From the NCBI RefSeq assembly GCF_014647195.1, contig NZ_BMOS01000001.1:228463-292462 (forward strand): a stretch of DNA of 64,000 nucleotides, written 5' to 3'. Position 1 is the first letter of the stretch. Every line of letters begins with the position of its first letter. Shown in pieces: positions 17,187 to 24,883 of the stretch. Position numbers and translations under genes: made by a program. The stretch is from Oceanobacillus indicireducens. Lineage in GTDB: Bacteria; Bacillota; Bacilli; Bacillales; Amphibacillaceae. The notes under the pieces are model-generated. The model was not told the origin of the DNA, did no database searches, and saw nothing but the letters and a program-made list of their open reading frames with translations.

Positions 17187-17414
17187 ATGAAAGCCCTAAT
17201 CGAAACTATTGTCACTTCCCTCGTTGATTATCCAGAGGATATCAGCGTTACAGAAAGGGAAGAGGAAACGAAGATCGTTTATCATCTCAAAGTACATGAA
17301 GATGATGTTGGCAAAGTGATTGGCAAGAATGGACGTATTGCAAAAGCGATTCGAACCGTTGTCTATGCAGCAAAAACGGAAGAGAATAAGCGGATTTATT
17401 TGGATATCATGTAA
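17187..17414 (+). CDS. khpA: KH-domain RNA-binding protein KhpA (YlqC)
   Basis: A 75-aa single KH-domain protein. The GxxG loop is seen in GKVIGKNGRIAKAIRTVV, the RNA-binding element. In other Gram-positives KhpA pairs with KhpB (Jag/EloR) and affects cell elongation and RNA metabolism. The start codon ATG 17187 lacks a strong ribosome site and lies 9 bp after the rpsP stop, so translation may be coupled. A hairpin follows directly. Confidence 0.92.
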   Translation: MKALIETIVTSLVDYPEDISVTEREEETKIVYHLKVHEDDVGKVIGKNGRIAKAIRTVVYAAKTEENKRIYLDIM

Positions 17415-17455
17415 AAAAGGGAAAGGGACCAGTGGTTCTTCTTTCCCTTTTGCAC
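17415..17455 (+). terminator. hairpin/terminator after khpA
   Basis: AAAAGGGAAAG pairs with CTTTCCCTTTT; an inner GGACCA/TGGTTC pairing may extend it. The T-run is short (TTTT), so it may attenuate rather than stop transcription between khpA and ylqD. Confidence 0.6.
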
Positions 17456-17538
17456 ATTCTAACTGATCACGGATTAACCCTCTTTTAAAATAATATCCAT
17501 AAATTATTTGGTAAAACTCCTGGAAGTGAGGGAAAACA

Positions 17539-17928
17539 GTGAAAATTATTAAAAGAGTTGAAGTGAGACAAATCATTACCGAAAAGAGCAAAGAGAAATT
17601 AAAGGCTCATTTATTTGATCAGAAAATGCGACTTGAACAAGAGTGTCAACAGTTACTTTTTGAGAAACGAAAAATGCTTAATAAAAAAGGCGCTCATAAG
17701 CAAGAAGTTGAGCGGAAATTCCATCAAGAAGTTCAGAAACGGAAAGAGAAAATCGAACTAATTGAATTTAAGGAAGAGCAGCTCGAAGTCTTAGATTTAG
17801 GAAGTGAGATTGTCGAAGGGGAAGTTGAATCTCTTGTTGAAGTAGGTATTGGGACAAATTGGGAAGAATTAATGAAGCAACAGGCAATAGTTATAAAAGA
17901 TAATATTGTTGTACGAATAGAAGAGTAG
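17539..17928 (+). CDS. ylqD: YlqD family protein
   Basis: A 129-aa highly charged protein with a central coiled coil (about residues 25-75, rich in Lys, Glu and Gln) and a short beta-rich C-terminal part (VGIGTNWEELM, IVVRIEE). It matches the YlqD family found between ylqC and rimM in Bacillales; function unknown. The start is GTG 17539, preceded by AGTGAGGG. The gene ends 12 bp before rimM. Confidence 0.85.
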   Translation: MKIIKRVEVRQIITEKSKEKLKAHLFDQKMRLEQECQQLLFEKRKMLNKKGAHKQEVERKFHQEVQKRKEKIELIEFKEEQLEVLDLGSEIVEGEVESLVEVGIGTNWEELMKQQAIVIKDNIVVRIEE

Positions 17929-17940
17929 GTAGGTGCAGAT

Positions 17941-18453
17941 ATGGCTGACAAAATGTTTAATATTGGAAAAATCATCAACACACACGGTGTTCGAGGAGAA
18001 GTGAAAATAAAGCGGATTACTGATTTTGAAGAGCGGTTTAGAACTGGAGAAACCGTTTATATAAAGGACAAAGAAACGACGCTTCCACTCATTATTGCCA
18101 GTCATCGGATACATAAAGGATTCGATCTGATTACTTTCGAAGGTATGGATAACATCAATGATGTGGAAAAATATAAAGGACATTATTTACAGATCCATGA
18201 AGATCAGCAGACAGAGCTTGAGGAAAATGAATATTATTATCATGAAATTATCGGGTGTACTGTATATACGACTGCTGATGAAAAGCTCGGTACAATTAAA
18301 GAAATACTTGCACCAGGCGCAAACGATGTCTGGGTTTTACAGCGCCCTGGTAAGAAAGATGCCTACATCCCTTATATTGAGTCTGTTGTGAAACGAGTAG
18401 ATGTTCAAGAAAAAAGCATTTTTATTGAACCGATGGAAGGACTGCTTGATTAA
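17941..18453 (+). CDS. rimM: 16S rRNA processing / ribosome maturation factor RimM
   Basis: Assists maturation of the 30S head domain together with S19. The 170-aa protein starts with the RimM signature [19 protein letters not shown], followed by a C-terminal PRC-barrel with [14 protein letters not shown] and [12 protein letters not shown]. Its stop codon overlaps the ATG of trmD in a TAATG arrangement, which implies translational coupling. Confidence 0.96.
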   Translation: MADKMFNIGKIINTHGVRGEVKIKRITDFEERFRTGETVYIKDKETTLPLIIASHRIHKGFDLITFEGMDNINDVEKYKGHYLQIHEDQQTELEENEYYYHEIIGCTVYTTADEKLGTIKEILAPGANDVWVLQRPGKKDAYIPYIESVVKRVDVQEKSIFIEPMEGLLD

Positions 18454-19196
18454 TGCATATCGATATTTTGACATTATTCCCGGAAATGATGGAAGGGGTC
18501 TTCCAATCATCCATCTTGAAAAAAGCCCAGGAAAAAAATAAATTTTCGTATAATCTTGTTAACTTTCGAGATTACACGACGAATAAACATCGTAAAGTAG
18601 ATGATTACCCTTATGGCGGAGGTGCTGGCATGGTACTTACGCCGCAGCCAGTATTTGATGCAGTAGATGCATGTCTGGAAGACAAAGCTACAAAGCCTCG
18701 AATTGTGCTCCTCTGCCCCCAAGGTGAACGTTATACGCAACAGAAAGCAGAAGAACTGGCGAAGGAAGAACACCTTATCTTTATTTGTGGACATTATGAA
18801 GGCTATGATGAAAGAATTCGGACAGGGCTTGCAACAGATGAAATCTCTATTGGGGATTATGTATTGACTGGTGGCGAGCTTGGGGCGATGGTTATTGTTG
18901 ACAGTGTCGTTCGTCTTTTGCCTGATGTGCTTGGAAATGAATCCTCTGCAGTTGAAGATTCATTTTCAACAGGGTTATTAGAACATCCTCATTACACAAG
19001 ACCTGCGACATTTCGCAACATGTCGGTTCCCGATGTTTTACTTTCTGGAGATCATGCAAAAATTGCAAAATGGCGAAAAACGGAGTCCCTAAACCGCACT
19101 CTTGAACGGCGCCCAGACCTCCTAGAAAACTATTCCTTTACAGAAGAAGAAAAGCAGATTCTAGACGAAATCAAACAAAATAAATCAATAGAATAA
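18453..19196 (+). CDS. trmD: tRNA (guanine-N1)-methyltransferase TrmD
   Basis: Methylates G37 of tRNAs that read CNN codons, preventing frameshifts. The 247-aa SPOUT-family enzyme has the trefoil-knot AdoMet site [13 protein letters not shown] and conserved [12 protein letters not shown]. The order rimM-trmD-rplS is standard. The start overlaps the rimM stop by one base. Confidence 0.97.
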   Translation: MHIDILTLFPEMMEGVFQSSILKKAQEKNKFSYNLVNFRDYTTNKHRKVDDYPYGGGAGMVLTPQPVFDAVDACLEDKATKPRIVLLCPQGERYTQQKAEELAKEEHLIFICGHYEGYDERIRTGLATDEISIGDYVLTGGELGAMVIVDSVVRLLPDVLGNESSAVEDSFSTGLLEHPHYTRPATFRNMSVPDVLLSGDHAKIAKWRKTESLNRTLERRPDLLENYSFTEEEKQILDEIKQNKSIE

Positions 19197-19259
19197 CAAG
19201 ACTGCGGACCCCCAGTAGAACAACTTCACAGCTGAATCCAAATGTTTTTAGAAAATGTG

Positions 19260-19288
19260 TTGAATACTATACGGATTTATGCTATATT
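19260..19288 (+). promoter_or_regulatory. sigma-A promoter for rplS
   Basis: TTGAAT (19260-19265), 17 bp, TATATT (19283-19288). It precedes a structured leader and is about 85 nt from the rplS start, so rplS is probably transcribed separately as well as with trmD. Confidence 0.7.
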
Positions 19289-19297
19289 AGTTGTTGT

Positions 19298-19372
19298 GTT
19301 TATGCACGTATAAACGATGTTCCGCTGTTCCTTTAGAGAATGATGAACATTGGTTTGGAAGGAGTGAAGCAA
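19298..19372 (+). ncRNA. candidate L19 (rplS) leader RNA
   Basis: The short leader between the promoter and rplS folds into a perfect hairpin GTTTAT/ATAAAC (19298-19315) and a second pairing ATGTTC (19317-19322) with GAACAT (19345-19350). Bacillales are known to have an autoregulatory L19 leader at this position. I identify it by position and folding, not by a covariance-model hit. Confidence 0.5.
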
Positions 19373-19717
19373 ATGCAAGAATTAATTGCAGAAATTACAA
19401 AAGATCAGCTTCGTACAGATCGTCCGGAATTCCGTCCGGGAGATACCGTGAAAGTTCACGTTAAAGTTGTTGAAGGTACACGTGAGCGTATTCAGATTTT
19501 CGAAGGCGTCGTTATCAAACGTCAAAACGGTGGTATCAGCGAAACATTCACAGTAAGAAAGATCTCTTACGGTGTAGGTGTTGAGCGTACTTTCCCAGTA
19601 CATTCACCGCGCGTTGACAAGATTGAAGTAACTCGTAAAGGTACTGTACGCCGTGCTAAGTTATACTACCTACGTAATCTACGTGGTAAAGCAGCGCGTA
19701 TTAAAGAACGCCGCTAA
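19373..19717 (+). CDS. rplS: 50S ribosomal protein L19
   Basis: A 114-aa protein at the 30S-50S interface. Family motifs include [26 protein letters not shown] and the basic C-terminal [20 protein letters not shown] 19373 follows GGAAGGAG at 8-9 nt; the longer frame to 19340 runs through the leader. It ends in a strong terminator. Confidence 0.97.
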   Translation: MQELIAEITKDQLRTDRPEFRPGDTVKVHVKVVEGTRERIQIFEGVVIKRQNGGISETFTVRKISYGVGVERTFPVHSPRVDKIEVTRKGTVRRAKLYYLRNLRGKAARIKERR

Positions 19718-19737
19718 TTACAGAAATAATAAAAAGA

Positions 19738-19771
19738 AAGGAGCTTGAGCACATGTTCAAGCTCCTTTTTT
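19738..19771 (+). terminator. terminator after rplS
   Basis: AAGGAGCTTGA and TCAAGCTCCTT form a perfect 11-bp stem followed by TTTTT. It closes the rpsP-rplS cluster. Confidence 0.92.
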
Positions 19772-19796
19772 AATGCTCTAGTCGCTTATTCAATGT

Positions 19797-19820
19797 TATA
19801 ATGAACATACTTATTGTTCA
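19797..19820 (+). promoter_or_regulatory. lepB -10 element followed by a perfect dyad
   Basis: A consensus TATAAT (19797-19802) is overlapped at its last base by TGAACA-N7-TGTTCA (19802-19820), a perfect 6-bp inverted repeat near the expected transcription start. No good -35 is visible at 17 bp. The spacing does not fit a LexA box, which has four bases between GAAC and GTTC. It may be an operator for an unidentified regulator. Confidence 0.45.
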
Positions 19821-19863
19821 AACTTAATAAGGATAAGGAAATGTGAGTGTCGGAGGAGAACAG

Positions 19864-20427
19864 ATGGCAAAGAAGAAGAAAAATGAATGGGTAGAATGGA
19901 CGAAAGCATTATTGGTAGCACTTGGCCTCGCTTTTATTGTGCGGATGTTTTTATTCGCACCAATCATTGTAGATGGTCCATCGATGCTACCAACATTACA
20001 TGACCGAGATCAGATGATCGTAAACAAATTCAGTTATTATTTTCATGATCCGGAACGATTTGATATCGTCGTATTTCACGCATCCTCACAGAAGGACTTC
20101 ATTAAAAGAGTCATAGGTCTTCCAGGCGAACATGTAGCAGTAATTGATGATGTACTGTATATTGATGGAGACCCTGTGGAGGAGAACTTTTTACCAGAAA
20201 ACGACAGCGATGCAAACACCTTCGACTCTGTCCGTAATGATTTCTCTTTGGAGGAAATCCCAGGCAATTACGAGGTTATACCGGAAGGGCATGTATTGGT
20301 GCTTGGAGATAATCGAGGAAATTCCACCGATAGTCGCATGATTGGACTAATTTCAATGGATCAAATTGTAGGGAAAACCAGTTTGATTTACTGGCCGTTT
20401 GATCGAATTCAATTTGTAGGAGAGTAG
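19864..20427 (+). CDS. lepB: type I signal peptidase
   Basis: Membrane serine protease that removes signal peptides from exported preproteins. The 187-aa protein has one N-terminal membrane segment (about residues 14-34), the nucleophile Ser40 in DGPSMLPTL and the general base Lys81 in FIKRVIGLPGE; LGDNRGNSTDSR is the conserved box E. ATG 19864 follows GGAGGAG. Multiple signal peptidases are common in Bacillaceae; this one sits between rplS and rbgA, a position with no signal peptidase in B. subtilis. Confidence 0.95.
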   Translation: MAKKKKNEWVEWTKALLVALGLAFIVRMFLFAPIIVDGPSMLPTLHDRDQMIVNKFSYYFHDPERFDIVVFHASSQKDFIKRVIGLPGEHVAVIDDVLYIDGDPVEENFLPENDSDANTFDSVRNDFSLEEIPGNYEVIPEGHVLVLGDNRGNSTDSRMIGLISMDQIVGKTSLIYWPFDRIQFVGE

Positions 20428-20436
20428 GTGATCGCC

Positions 20437-21300
20437 ATGCAAGTACAGTGGTTTCCAGGCCATATGGCAAAGGCAAGACGCGAAGTTGAAGGGAATTTAA
20501 AACTTGTTGACTTCGTTATAGAGTTGCTCGATGCAAGGGCCCCCTTATCATCAGAAAATCCGATGTTGCACCAAATCGTGCAGAATAAGGATAAAATGGT
20601 TGTGCTTATGAAGCGAGATCTCGCAGATCCTAACGTTACTGCAGCATGGCTTACTTATTATAAAGAAAGAAACATTCCTGCGGTCGCTGTAGATGCTAGT
20701 AATAGAGATGATATGAAACAAGTCGTTCAGCTTGCGAAACAACTCGGAAAAAAGAAAATAGATCAGCTTGTGGCAAAGGGAATGAAAGCCCGACCGCATA
20801 GGGCTATGATATTGGGTATCCCAAATGTCGGCAAATCGACGTTAATTAACCGCCTGGCGAACAGAAAGGCGGCTAAGACAGGGGACCGGCCCGGCATTAC
20901 GAAACAACAGCTCTGGATAAAGATTAAGAAGGATTTCGAGTTACTTGATACACCTGGAATTTTGTGGCCGAAATTTGAAGATCAAGTTGTCGGCTATCGG
21001 CTTGCCTCAATCGGCACAATAAAAGACCAAGTGATTTCCTTACAGGACATCGTCGTCTTTGTTATTAAATTTTTACAACGAAAGTACCCTGATTTGTTAC
21101 TAGAACGTTATGGCGTAGAAGCAGACCTTGATGACATGGTTGAAATATTTGAGCGTATCGGTAAAAAGCGCGGTGCACTGGAAAGCGGGGGCGAAGTTGA
21201 TTTTGATAAAGTATCGGAATTAGTACTACGTGACCTGCGCAGTGGTAGAATAGGGAGAATTTCATTGGAAGATCCGGATGACGTAAGTATGGAAGAATAA
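20437..21300 (+). CDS. rbgA: ribosome biogenesis GTPase RbgA (YlqF)
   Basis: Essential circularly permuted GTPase needed for a late step of 50S assembly, including L16 incorporation. The 287-aa protein begins MQVQWFPGHMAKARREV. The permuted G-motif order is visible: MKRDLAD (G4-like) precedes GIPNVGKST (G1) and DTPG (G3). ATG 20437 follows AGGTGA. It lies 9 bp after lepB and 25 bp before rnhB. Confidence 0.96.
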   Translation: MQVQWFPGHMAKARREVEGNLKLVDFVIELLDARAPLSSENPMLHQIVQNKDKMVVLMKRDLADPNVTAAWLTYYKERNIPAVAVDASNRDDMKQVVQLAKQLGKKKIDQLVAKGMKARPHRAMILGIPNVGKSTLINRLANRKAAKTGDRPGITKQQLWIKIKKDFELLDTPGILWPKFEDQVVGYRLASIGTIKDQVISLQDIVVFVIKFLQRKYPDLLLERYGVEADLDDMVEIFERIGKKRGALESGGEVDFDKVSELVLRDLRSGRIGRISLEDPDDVSMEE

Positions 21301-21325
21301 TGATGGATAGAAATAAGGTGTAAGT

Positions 21326-22099
21326 ATGAGAGAGAAATCAATAGCTGTTATAAGACAGCTGTTTGAAAATGGGGAAATAACGGAAGAAATAGTCGAACAG
21401 TTAAAGCAGGATGATAGAAAAGGAGTCCAAGCACTCGTCCGAAAACATGCAAAATTACAGGAAAAGAAACAACAGCAAATCACTGACTTCAAAGAAATGT
21501 GTTATTTTGAAAATGAAGCAAGAAATAACGGCCGAGAGCTTGTCGCGGGAGTCGACGAAGCGGGCCGAGGACCGCTTGCTGGTCCAGTCGTTGCGGCATC
21601 CGTCATCTTACCACAAGATTTTATGCTCCTCGGTTTAAATGATTCAAAACAACTTTCGGAAAAAGATCGTGATTACTTTTATGCAATTATTAAAGAACAG
21701 GCGATCAGCTATCATATTGCAGTTATCTCCAATGAAACAATCGATCAAATGAACATTTTAGAGGCGACTAAGCTCGCCATGTACGAAGCGGTTCGAGGTT
21801 TGGAGAAGCAGCCGAACCATATATTAATTGATGCTGTCCAGTTACCCGAACTCAAGATGTCGAGTGAAGCTATTATTAAAGGGGATGCGAGAAGCGTTTC
21901 AATCGCGGCTGCAAGTATACTTGCTAAAGTTACACGTGATCGTCTGATGAAAGAAATACATAATGAGTTTCCAATGTATGACTTTAATTCTAATATGGGT
22001 TATGGAACGAAAAAACATCTGGAAGGATTACAATCATACGGCATATCTCCCTATCACCGGAAATCCTTTGCCCCAATCCGTGAATTTATCACGTATTAA
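21326..22099 (+). CDS. rnhB: ribonuclease HII
   Basis: Removes RNA from RNA-DNA hybrids and single misincorporated ribonucleotides. The 257-aa protein has an N-terminal extension typical of Bacillus RnhB, the active-site motif GVDEAGRGPLAGPVVAA (Asp77, Glu78), and Asp169 in ILIDAVQL. Its stop codon lies inside the first copy of a palindromic repeat, so the repeat now forms the 3' end of the gene. Confidence 0.96.
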   Translation: MREKSIAVIRQLFENGEITEEIVEQLKQDDRKGVQALVRKHAKLQEKKQQQITDFKEMCYFENEARNNGRELVAGVDEAGRGPLAGPVVAASVILPQDFMLLGLNDSKQLSEKDRDYFYAIIKEQAISYHIAVISNETIDQMNILEATKLAMYEAVRGLEKQPNHILIDAVQLPELKMSSEAIIKGDARSVSIAAASILAKVTRDRLMKEIHNEFPMYDFNSNMGYGTKKHLEGLQSYGISPYHRKSFAPIREFITY

Positions 22100-22241
22100 C
22101 GGTCTGTATTATCCCCACTTCTAAACATAAGAGAAACCCAATATTGAAGGACGGGGATAAACAGTCCGTAAATCCCTGATTCTGTTCAACTAACATTCAG
22201 TGGGGGGAAAAGATCCCTCACTGAATGAAGTTTCACTTTAC
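22090..22241 (+). repeat. palindromic repeat copy A1 (Q then P module)
   Basis: A 152-bp unit starting CACGTATTAACGG. It contains two hairpin modules. In Q, ACGGTCTGTATTATCCCC can pair with GGGGATAAACAGTCCGT. In P, CATTCAGTGGGG pairs with CCTCACTGAATG, followed by AAGTTTCACTTTA. It is in direct tandem with copy A2 and contains the stop codon of rnhB. Confidence 0.85.
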
Positions 22242-22393
22242 CACGTATTAACGGTCTGTAATACCCCTCCTCTAAACATGAGGGAAACCCAATATGTGGA
22301 GGACGGGGATAAACAGTCCGTAAATTCCTGATTCTGTTCAACTAACATTCAGTGGGGGGAAAGATTCCCCACTGAATGAAGTTTCACTTTATC
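22242..22393 (+). repeat. palindromic repeat copy A2 (Q then P module)
   Basis: The second tandem unit, also 152 bp and nearly identical to A1. Most differences fall at paired positions of the hairpins, for example CCCCTCCTC opposite GAGGACGGGG, consistent with compensatory change. It ends 22 bp before the ylqG start. Confidence 0.85.
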
Positions 22394-22415
22394 GGTTAAA
22401 AAGGAGGTTTCTCCA

Positions 22416-24203
22416 ATGCAATTGTCGCAAATACTAAATTCAAATACATTAGGGCTTAACCGCACTGAGCGACAATCCCTTCGTCCTGGGCAAATCATCC
22501 AAGGTGAAGTATTGAAACTTTATCCTGAAAATAAAGCGGAAATTAGACTTGGTGGAAATCGTTTGATTGCAAGTTTACAAGTTGGTTTAGAGCTTGGTGG
22601 AAGCTATCATTTTCAGGTGGCTTCCACCGCTGGCTCGCTCCAGCTGCGTGTACTTGGCGAACAGTTAAAAAGGGATGATAAAGTTGATTTGTCCAAGCTT
22701 TTAAGGCAATTGGGAATAAAAACGACTAAGCACAATCTGCAATTATTGCAGCTTCTTATGCGCTATTCGGTTCCTTTTGATAAAAATGAATTTCAACAAG
22801 CAATAGAACTCTTAAAGGGTGAAAAAAATAAAACCCATGCAACAGCTGCATTAGTGGAAATGCTCGCAAAAAAATTGCCAATGACTGAAACAATTCTCCA
22901 GTCGTTCGTTACAAGTAAAACTGTGACGGTCTCAGAGCAACTGAATGTTGTATTACAACAGGCTAACAATTTGTCATCCACCTTAAGAACTGATATCGCG
23001 CAACGTATAGAGGGAAACATTATAAGATTAACTGAGGCTCCACTTCCCTTTCATGAAGCATTAATGAAGGAAATAAACAATCAGAATTCTGCGGATAACC
23101 AAACGTTATTCCGCACTTTACAAGGGTTAGGTGTAATTTCACCAAAAGTCGATTTTGCCGATTGGGTTAAGGAATGGAATAACTTCCTAAACATGCGGGC
23201 TAGTTCGCTAGAAAAAGGGCAAACGAGCCCAAGTCTTCCGTTCCGGATAAATGAAGAAGAAGTCTTTCAGTTATTTAACCGTTTGGCTGGGGAAAGAAAT
23301 CGATTCCTTGGTGCAGTACAACAGTTTTTAAATCGCTGGGAACCGCAATTAAAATTATTGCAGGCATCCGGGAATACGATGCCGAGAGAATTAATTTCTG
23401 AAGTTCGACAAGACATAAATGAGACATTTTCCCCTTTATTAAACCGGCAACTGGCGGGAGGGACGGAAAAAGACGTTCTAGCAGTATTTCGGGGAATTCA
23501 GTCGCTCGGAAGCAAAGAAAATTTATCTTTATTAACTTCGCTCAGTAAACAAGCTAAAGATTCTGTGGAATTTCTTAACCTCGCGCCTAAGGAAAGATTC
23601 CTTGAACAAGTCCGCCAGTCCATTACCATGCTCGGGTTAAACTATGAGAATCGATTAGTAACAGAGAAAGAGCCAGGAAATCTAAACGATACATTAAAAG
23701 GGCTGCTTCTCCAGCTTGCGTCAAGTGAAGATAATTCGGGATCCCAGCATCAGACTAAATTACTGCACTTGATTCAAGGCTTGCAATTGCAGAGTGTGAA
23801 TGAGACACCGACGAATATCCAGGCGATGTTACAAGTGCCGGCTGAACGTCTCGGACTTGTTAAAGATTTGATGATTGAACTGGAAGGAAAGAAAAATGAT
23901 GAGGACAAAATCGATCCTGATTATTGTCGTATCCTTTTTTACTTGGAACTCGGAAATCTTAAAGAAACAGTTATTGATGTAAATATTCAGCAACGGTCGG
24001 TTTCATTGACGGTCTTTAATAATACACGAGGCATCCCGGGGATTGCCAACTTATTTAAAGATAAGCTTGGTGAAAATCTAGCAAACTTAAATTACCGTTT
24101 GACATCTATTACTTTTAAAAAGCTGGAAGAAAAAGAGAACCTACCAGCTATTATGGATGAGAAATTGTCAGATAGCAGACAGGGAGTTGATTTTCGCATA
24201 TGA
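22416..24203 (+). CDS. ylqG: YlqG family protein with FliK-like C-terminus
   Basis: An uncharacterised 595-aa protein, longer than B. subtilis YlqG. The N-terminal part has an OB-like segment (GQIIQGEVLKLYPENKAEIR). The middle is helical and low in conservation. The C-terminus (about residues 500-575, RILFYLELGNLKETVIDVN and NLANLNYRLTSITFK) resembles the flagellar hook-length control (Flg_hook) domain of FliK. It overlaps ylqH by 4 bp, and ylqH resembles the FlhB export domain, the natural partner of FliK. AAGGAGG precedes ATG 22416. A role in export switching is inference. Confidence 0.85.
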   Translation: MQLSQILNSNTLGLNRTERQSLRPGQIIQGEVLKLYPENKAEIRLGGNRLIASLQVGLELGGSYHFQVASTAGSLQLRVLGEQLKRDDKVDLSKLLRQLGIKTTKHNLQLLQLLMRYSVPFDKNEFQQAIELLKGEKNKTHATAALVEMLAKKLPMTETILQSFVTSKTVTVSEQLNVVLQQANNLSSTLRTDIAQRIEGNIIRLTEAPLPFHEALMKEINNQNSADNQTLFRTLQGLGVISPKVDFADWVKEWNNFLNMRASSLEKGQTSPSLPFRINEEEVFQLFNRLAGERNRFLGAVQQFLNRWEPQLKLLQASGNTMPRELISEVRQDINETFSPLLNRQLAGGTEKDVLAVFRGIQSLGSKENLSLLTSLSKQAKDSVEFLNLAPKERFLEQVRQSITMLGLNYENRLVTEKEPGNLNDTLKGLLLQLASSEDNSGSQHQTKLLHLIQGLQLQSVNETPTNIQAMLQVPAERLGLVKDLMIELEGKKNDEDKIDPDYCRILFYLELGNLKETVIDVNIQQRSVSLTVFNNTRGIPGIANLFKDKLGENLANLNYRLTSITFKKLEEKENLPAIMDEKLSDSRQGVDFRI

Positions 24204-24475
24204 CTGAAAAGCGTAGAAGAGCGGTTTCATTGAGTTATAAACAGGATAAGCACAACGCTCCTATTGTCAGTGCTGCAGGGAAAGGTTATGTAGCCGAAGA
24301 AATTATAAAACTTGCGGAAGAGCATAATGTACCAATTGTCGAGGATGAGAGTCTTGTAGAGTTATTAGCTGAATTAAATGTAAATGAAGTGATACCTGAA
24401 GAACTTTATCAAGTTGTCGCGGAAGTATTTGCATTTATTTATCAAGCAGATCGCGAATATGCTGATAAATCGTAA
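24200..24475 (+). CDS. ylqH: FlhB C-terminal-domain homologue YlqH (FhlB-like)
   Basis: A 91-aa cytoplasmic protein corresponding to the part of FlhB after its autocleavage site. Compare AEEIIKLAEEHNVPIVED here with the IREIAEQHDIATVED stretch of the full FlhB encoded at 50655. It has no membrane segments, and the NPTH cleavage motif is absent, as expected for a protein that starts after the cut. It is translationally coupled to ylqG through an ATGA overlap. Its TAA stop is the first triplet of repeat copy B1. Confidence 0.88.
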   Translation: MTEKRRRAVSLSYKQDKHNAPIVSAAGKGYVAEEIIKLAEEHNVPIVEDESLVELLAELNVNEVIPEELYQVVAEVFAFIYQADREYADKS

Positions 24476-24627
24476 AGTGAAACTTCATTCAGTGGGGAAT
24501 TCTTTACCTCCCCATTGAATGTTAGTTGAACAGAATCAGGCATTTACGGGCTGTATATCCCCACCTTGACATTTTGAGTTTCCCTTATGTTTAGATGAGG
24601 GGGATATTACAGACCGTTAATACGTGA
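24473..24627 (-). repeat. palindromic repeat copy B1 (reverse orientation to A)
   Basis: A 155-bp unit in the opposite orientation to A1 and A2: P module first (TAAAGTGAAACTTCATTCAG, then CCCCATTGAATG), then Q (ACGGGCTGTATATCCCC pairing with GGGGATATTACAGACCGT). It starts at the ylqH stop codon. Confidence 0.85.
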
Positions 24628-24784
24628 TAAAGTGAAACTTCATTCAGTGGGGAATTCCTTACCTCCCCACTGAATGTTAGTTGAACAGAATCAGGCATTT
24701 ACGGGCTGTATATCCCCGTCCTTCACATATTTGGTTTCCCTTACGTTTAGCCAGGGGATATTACAGACCGTTAATACGTGATAA
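24628..24784 (-). repeat. palindromic repeat copy B2 (reverse orientation to A)
   Basis: The tandem partner of B1, 157 bp, again starting TAAAGTGAAACTTCATTCAG and ending TTAATACGTGATAAAA. Together B1-B2 and A1-A2 form an inverted repeat of about 305 bp per arm around ylqG-ylqH. Confidence 0.85.
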
Positions 24785-24821
24785 AAATATGCAAGATTAT
24801 TAACCGACTTTCGCATATTTC

Positions 24822-24850
24822 TTGTGAAAACGGTTTTAATTTTATACAAT
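24822..24850 (+). promoter_or_regulatory. sucCD promoter with cre-like CcpA site
   Basis: TTGTGA (24822-24827), 17 bp, TACAAT (24845-24850). TGAAAACGGTTTTA (24825-24838) overlaps the -35 and matches the cre consensus TGWNANCGNTNWCA at all but one position. CcpA bound there would block transcription during growth on preferred sugars, consistent with glucose repression of sucCD in B. subtilis. Confidence 0.6.
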
Positions 24851-24883
24851 GGAAGTGCATTTATTATGTTGGGAGGATGAAAG

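Noticed and set aside
19802-19820. LexA/SOS box at the lepB promoter
   Set aside because: LexA boxes in Bacillus have four bases between GAAC and GTTC; here nine bases separate them.
22090-24784. CRISPR array
   Set aside because: The repeated units are about 152 bp, internally palindromic, directly joined without unique spacers and there are no cas genes.
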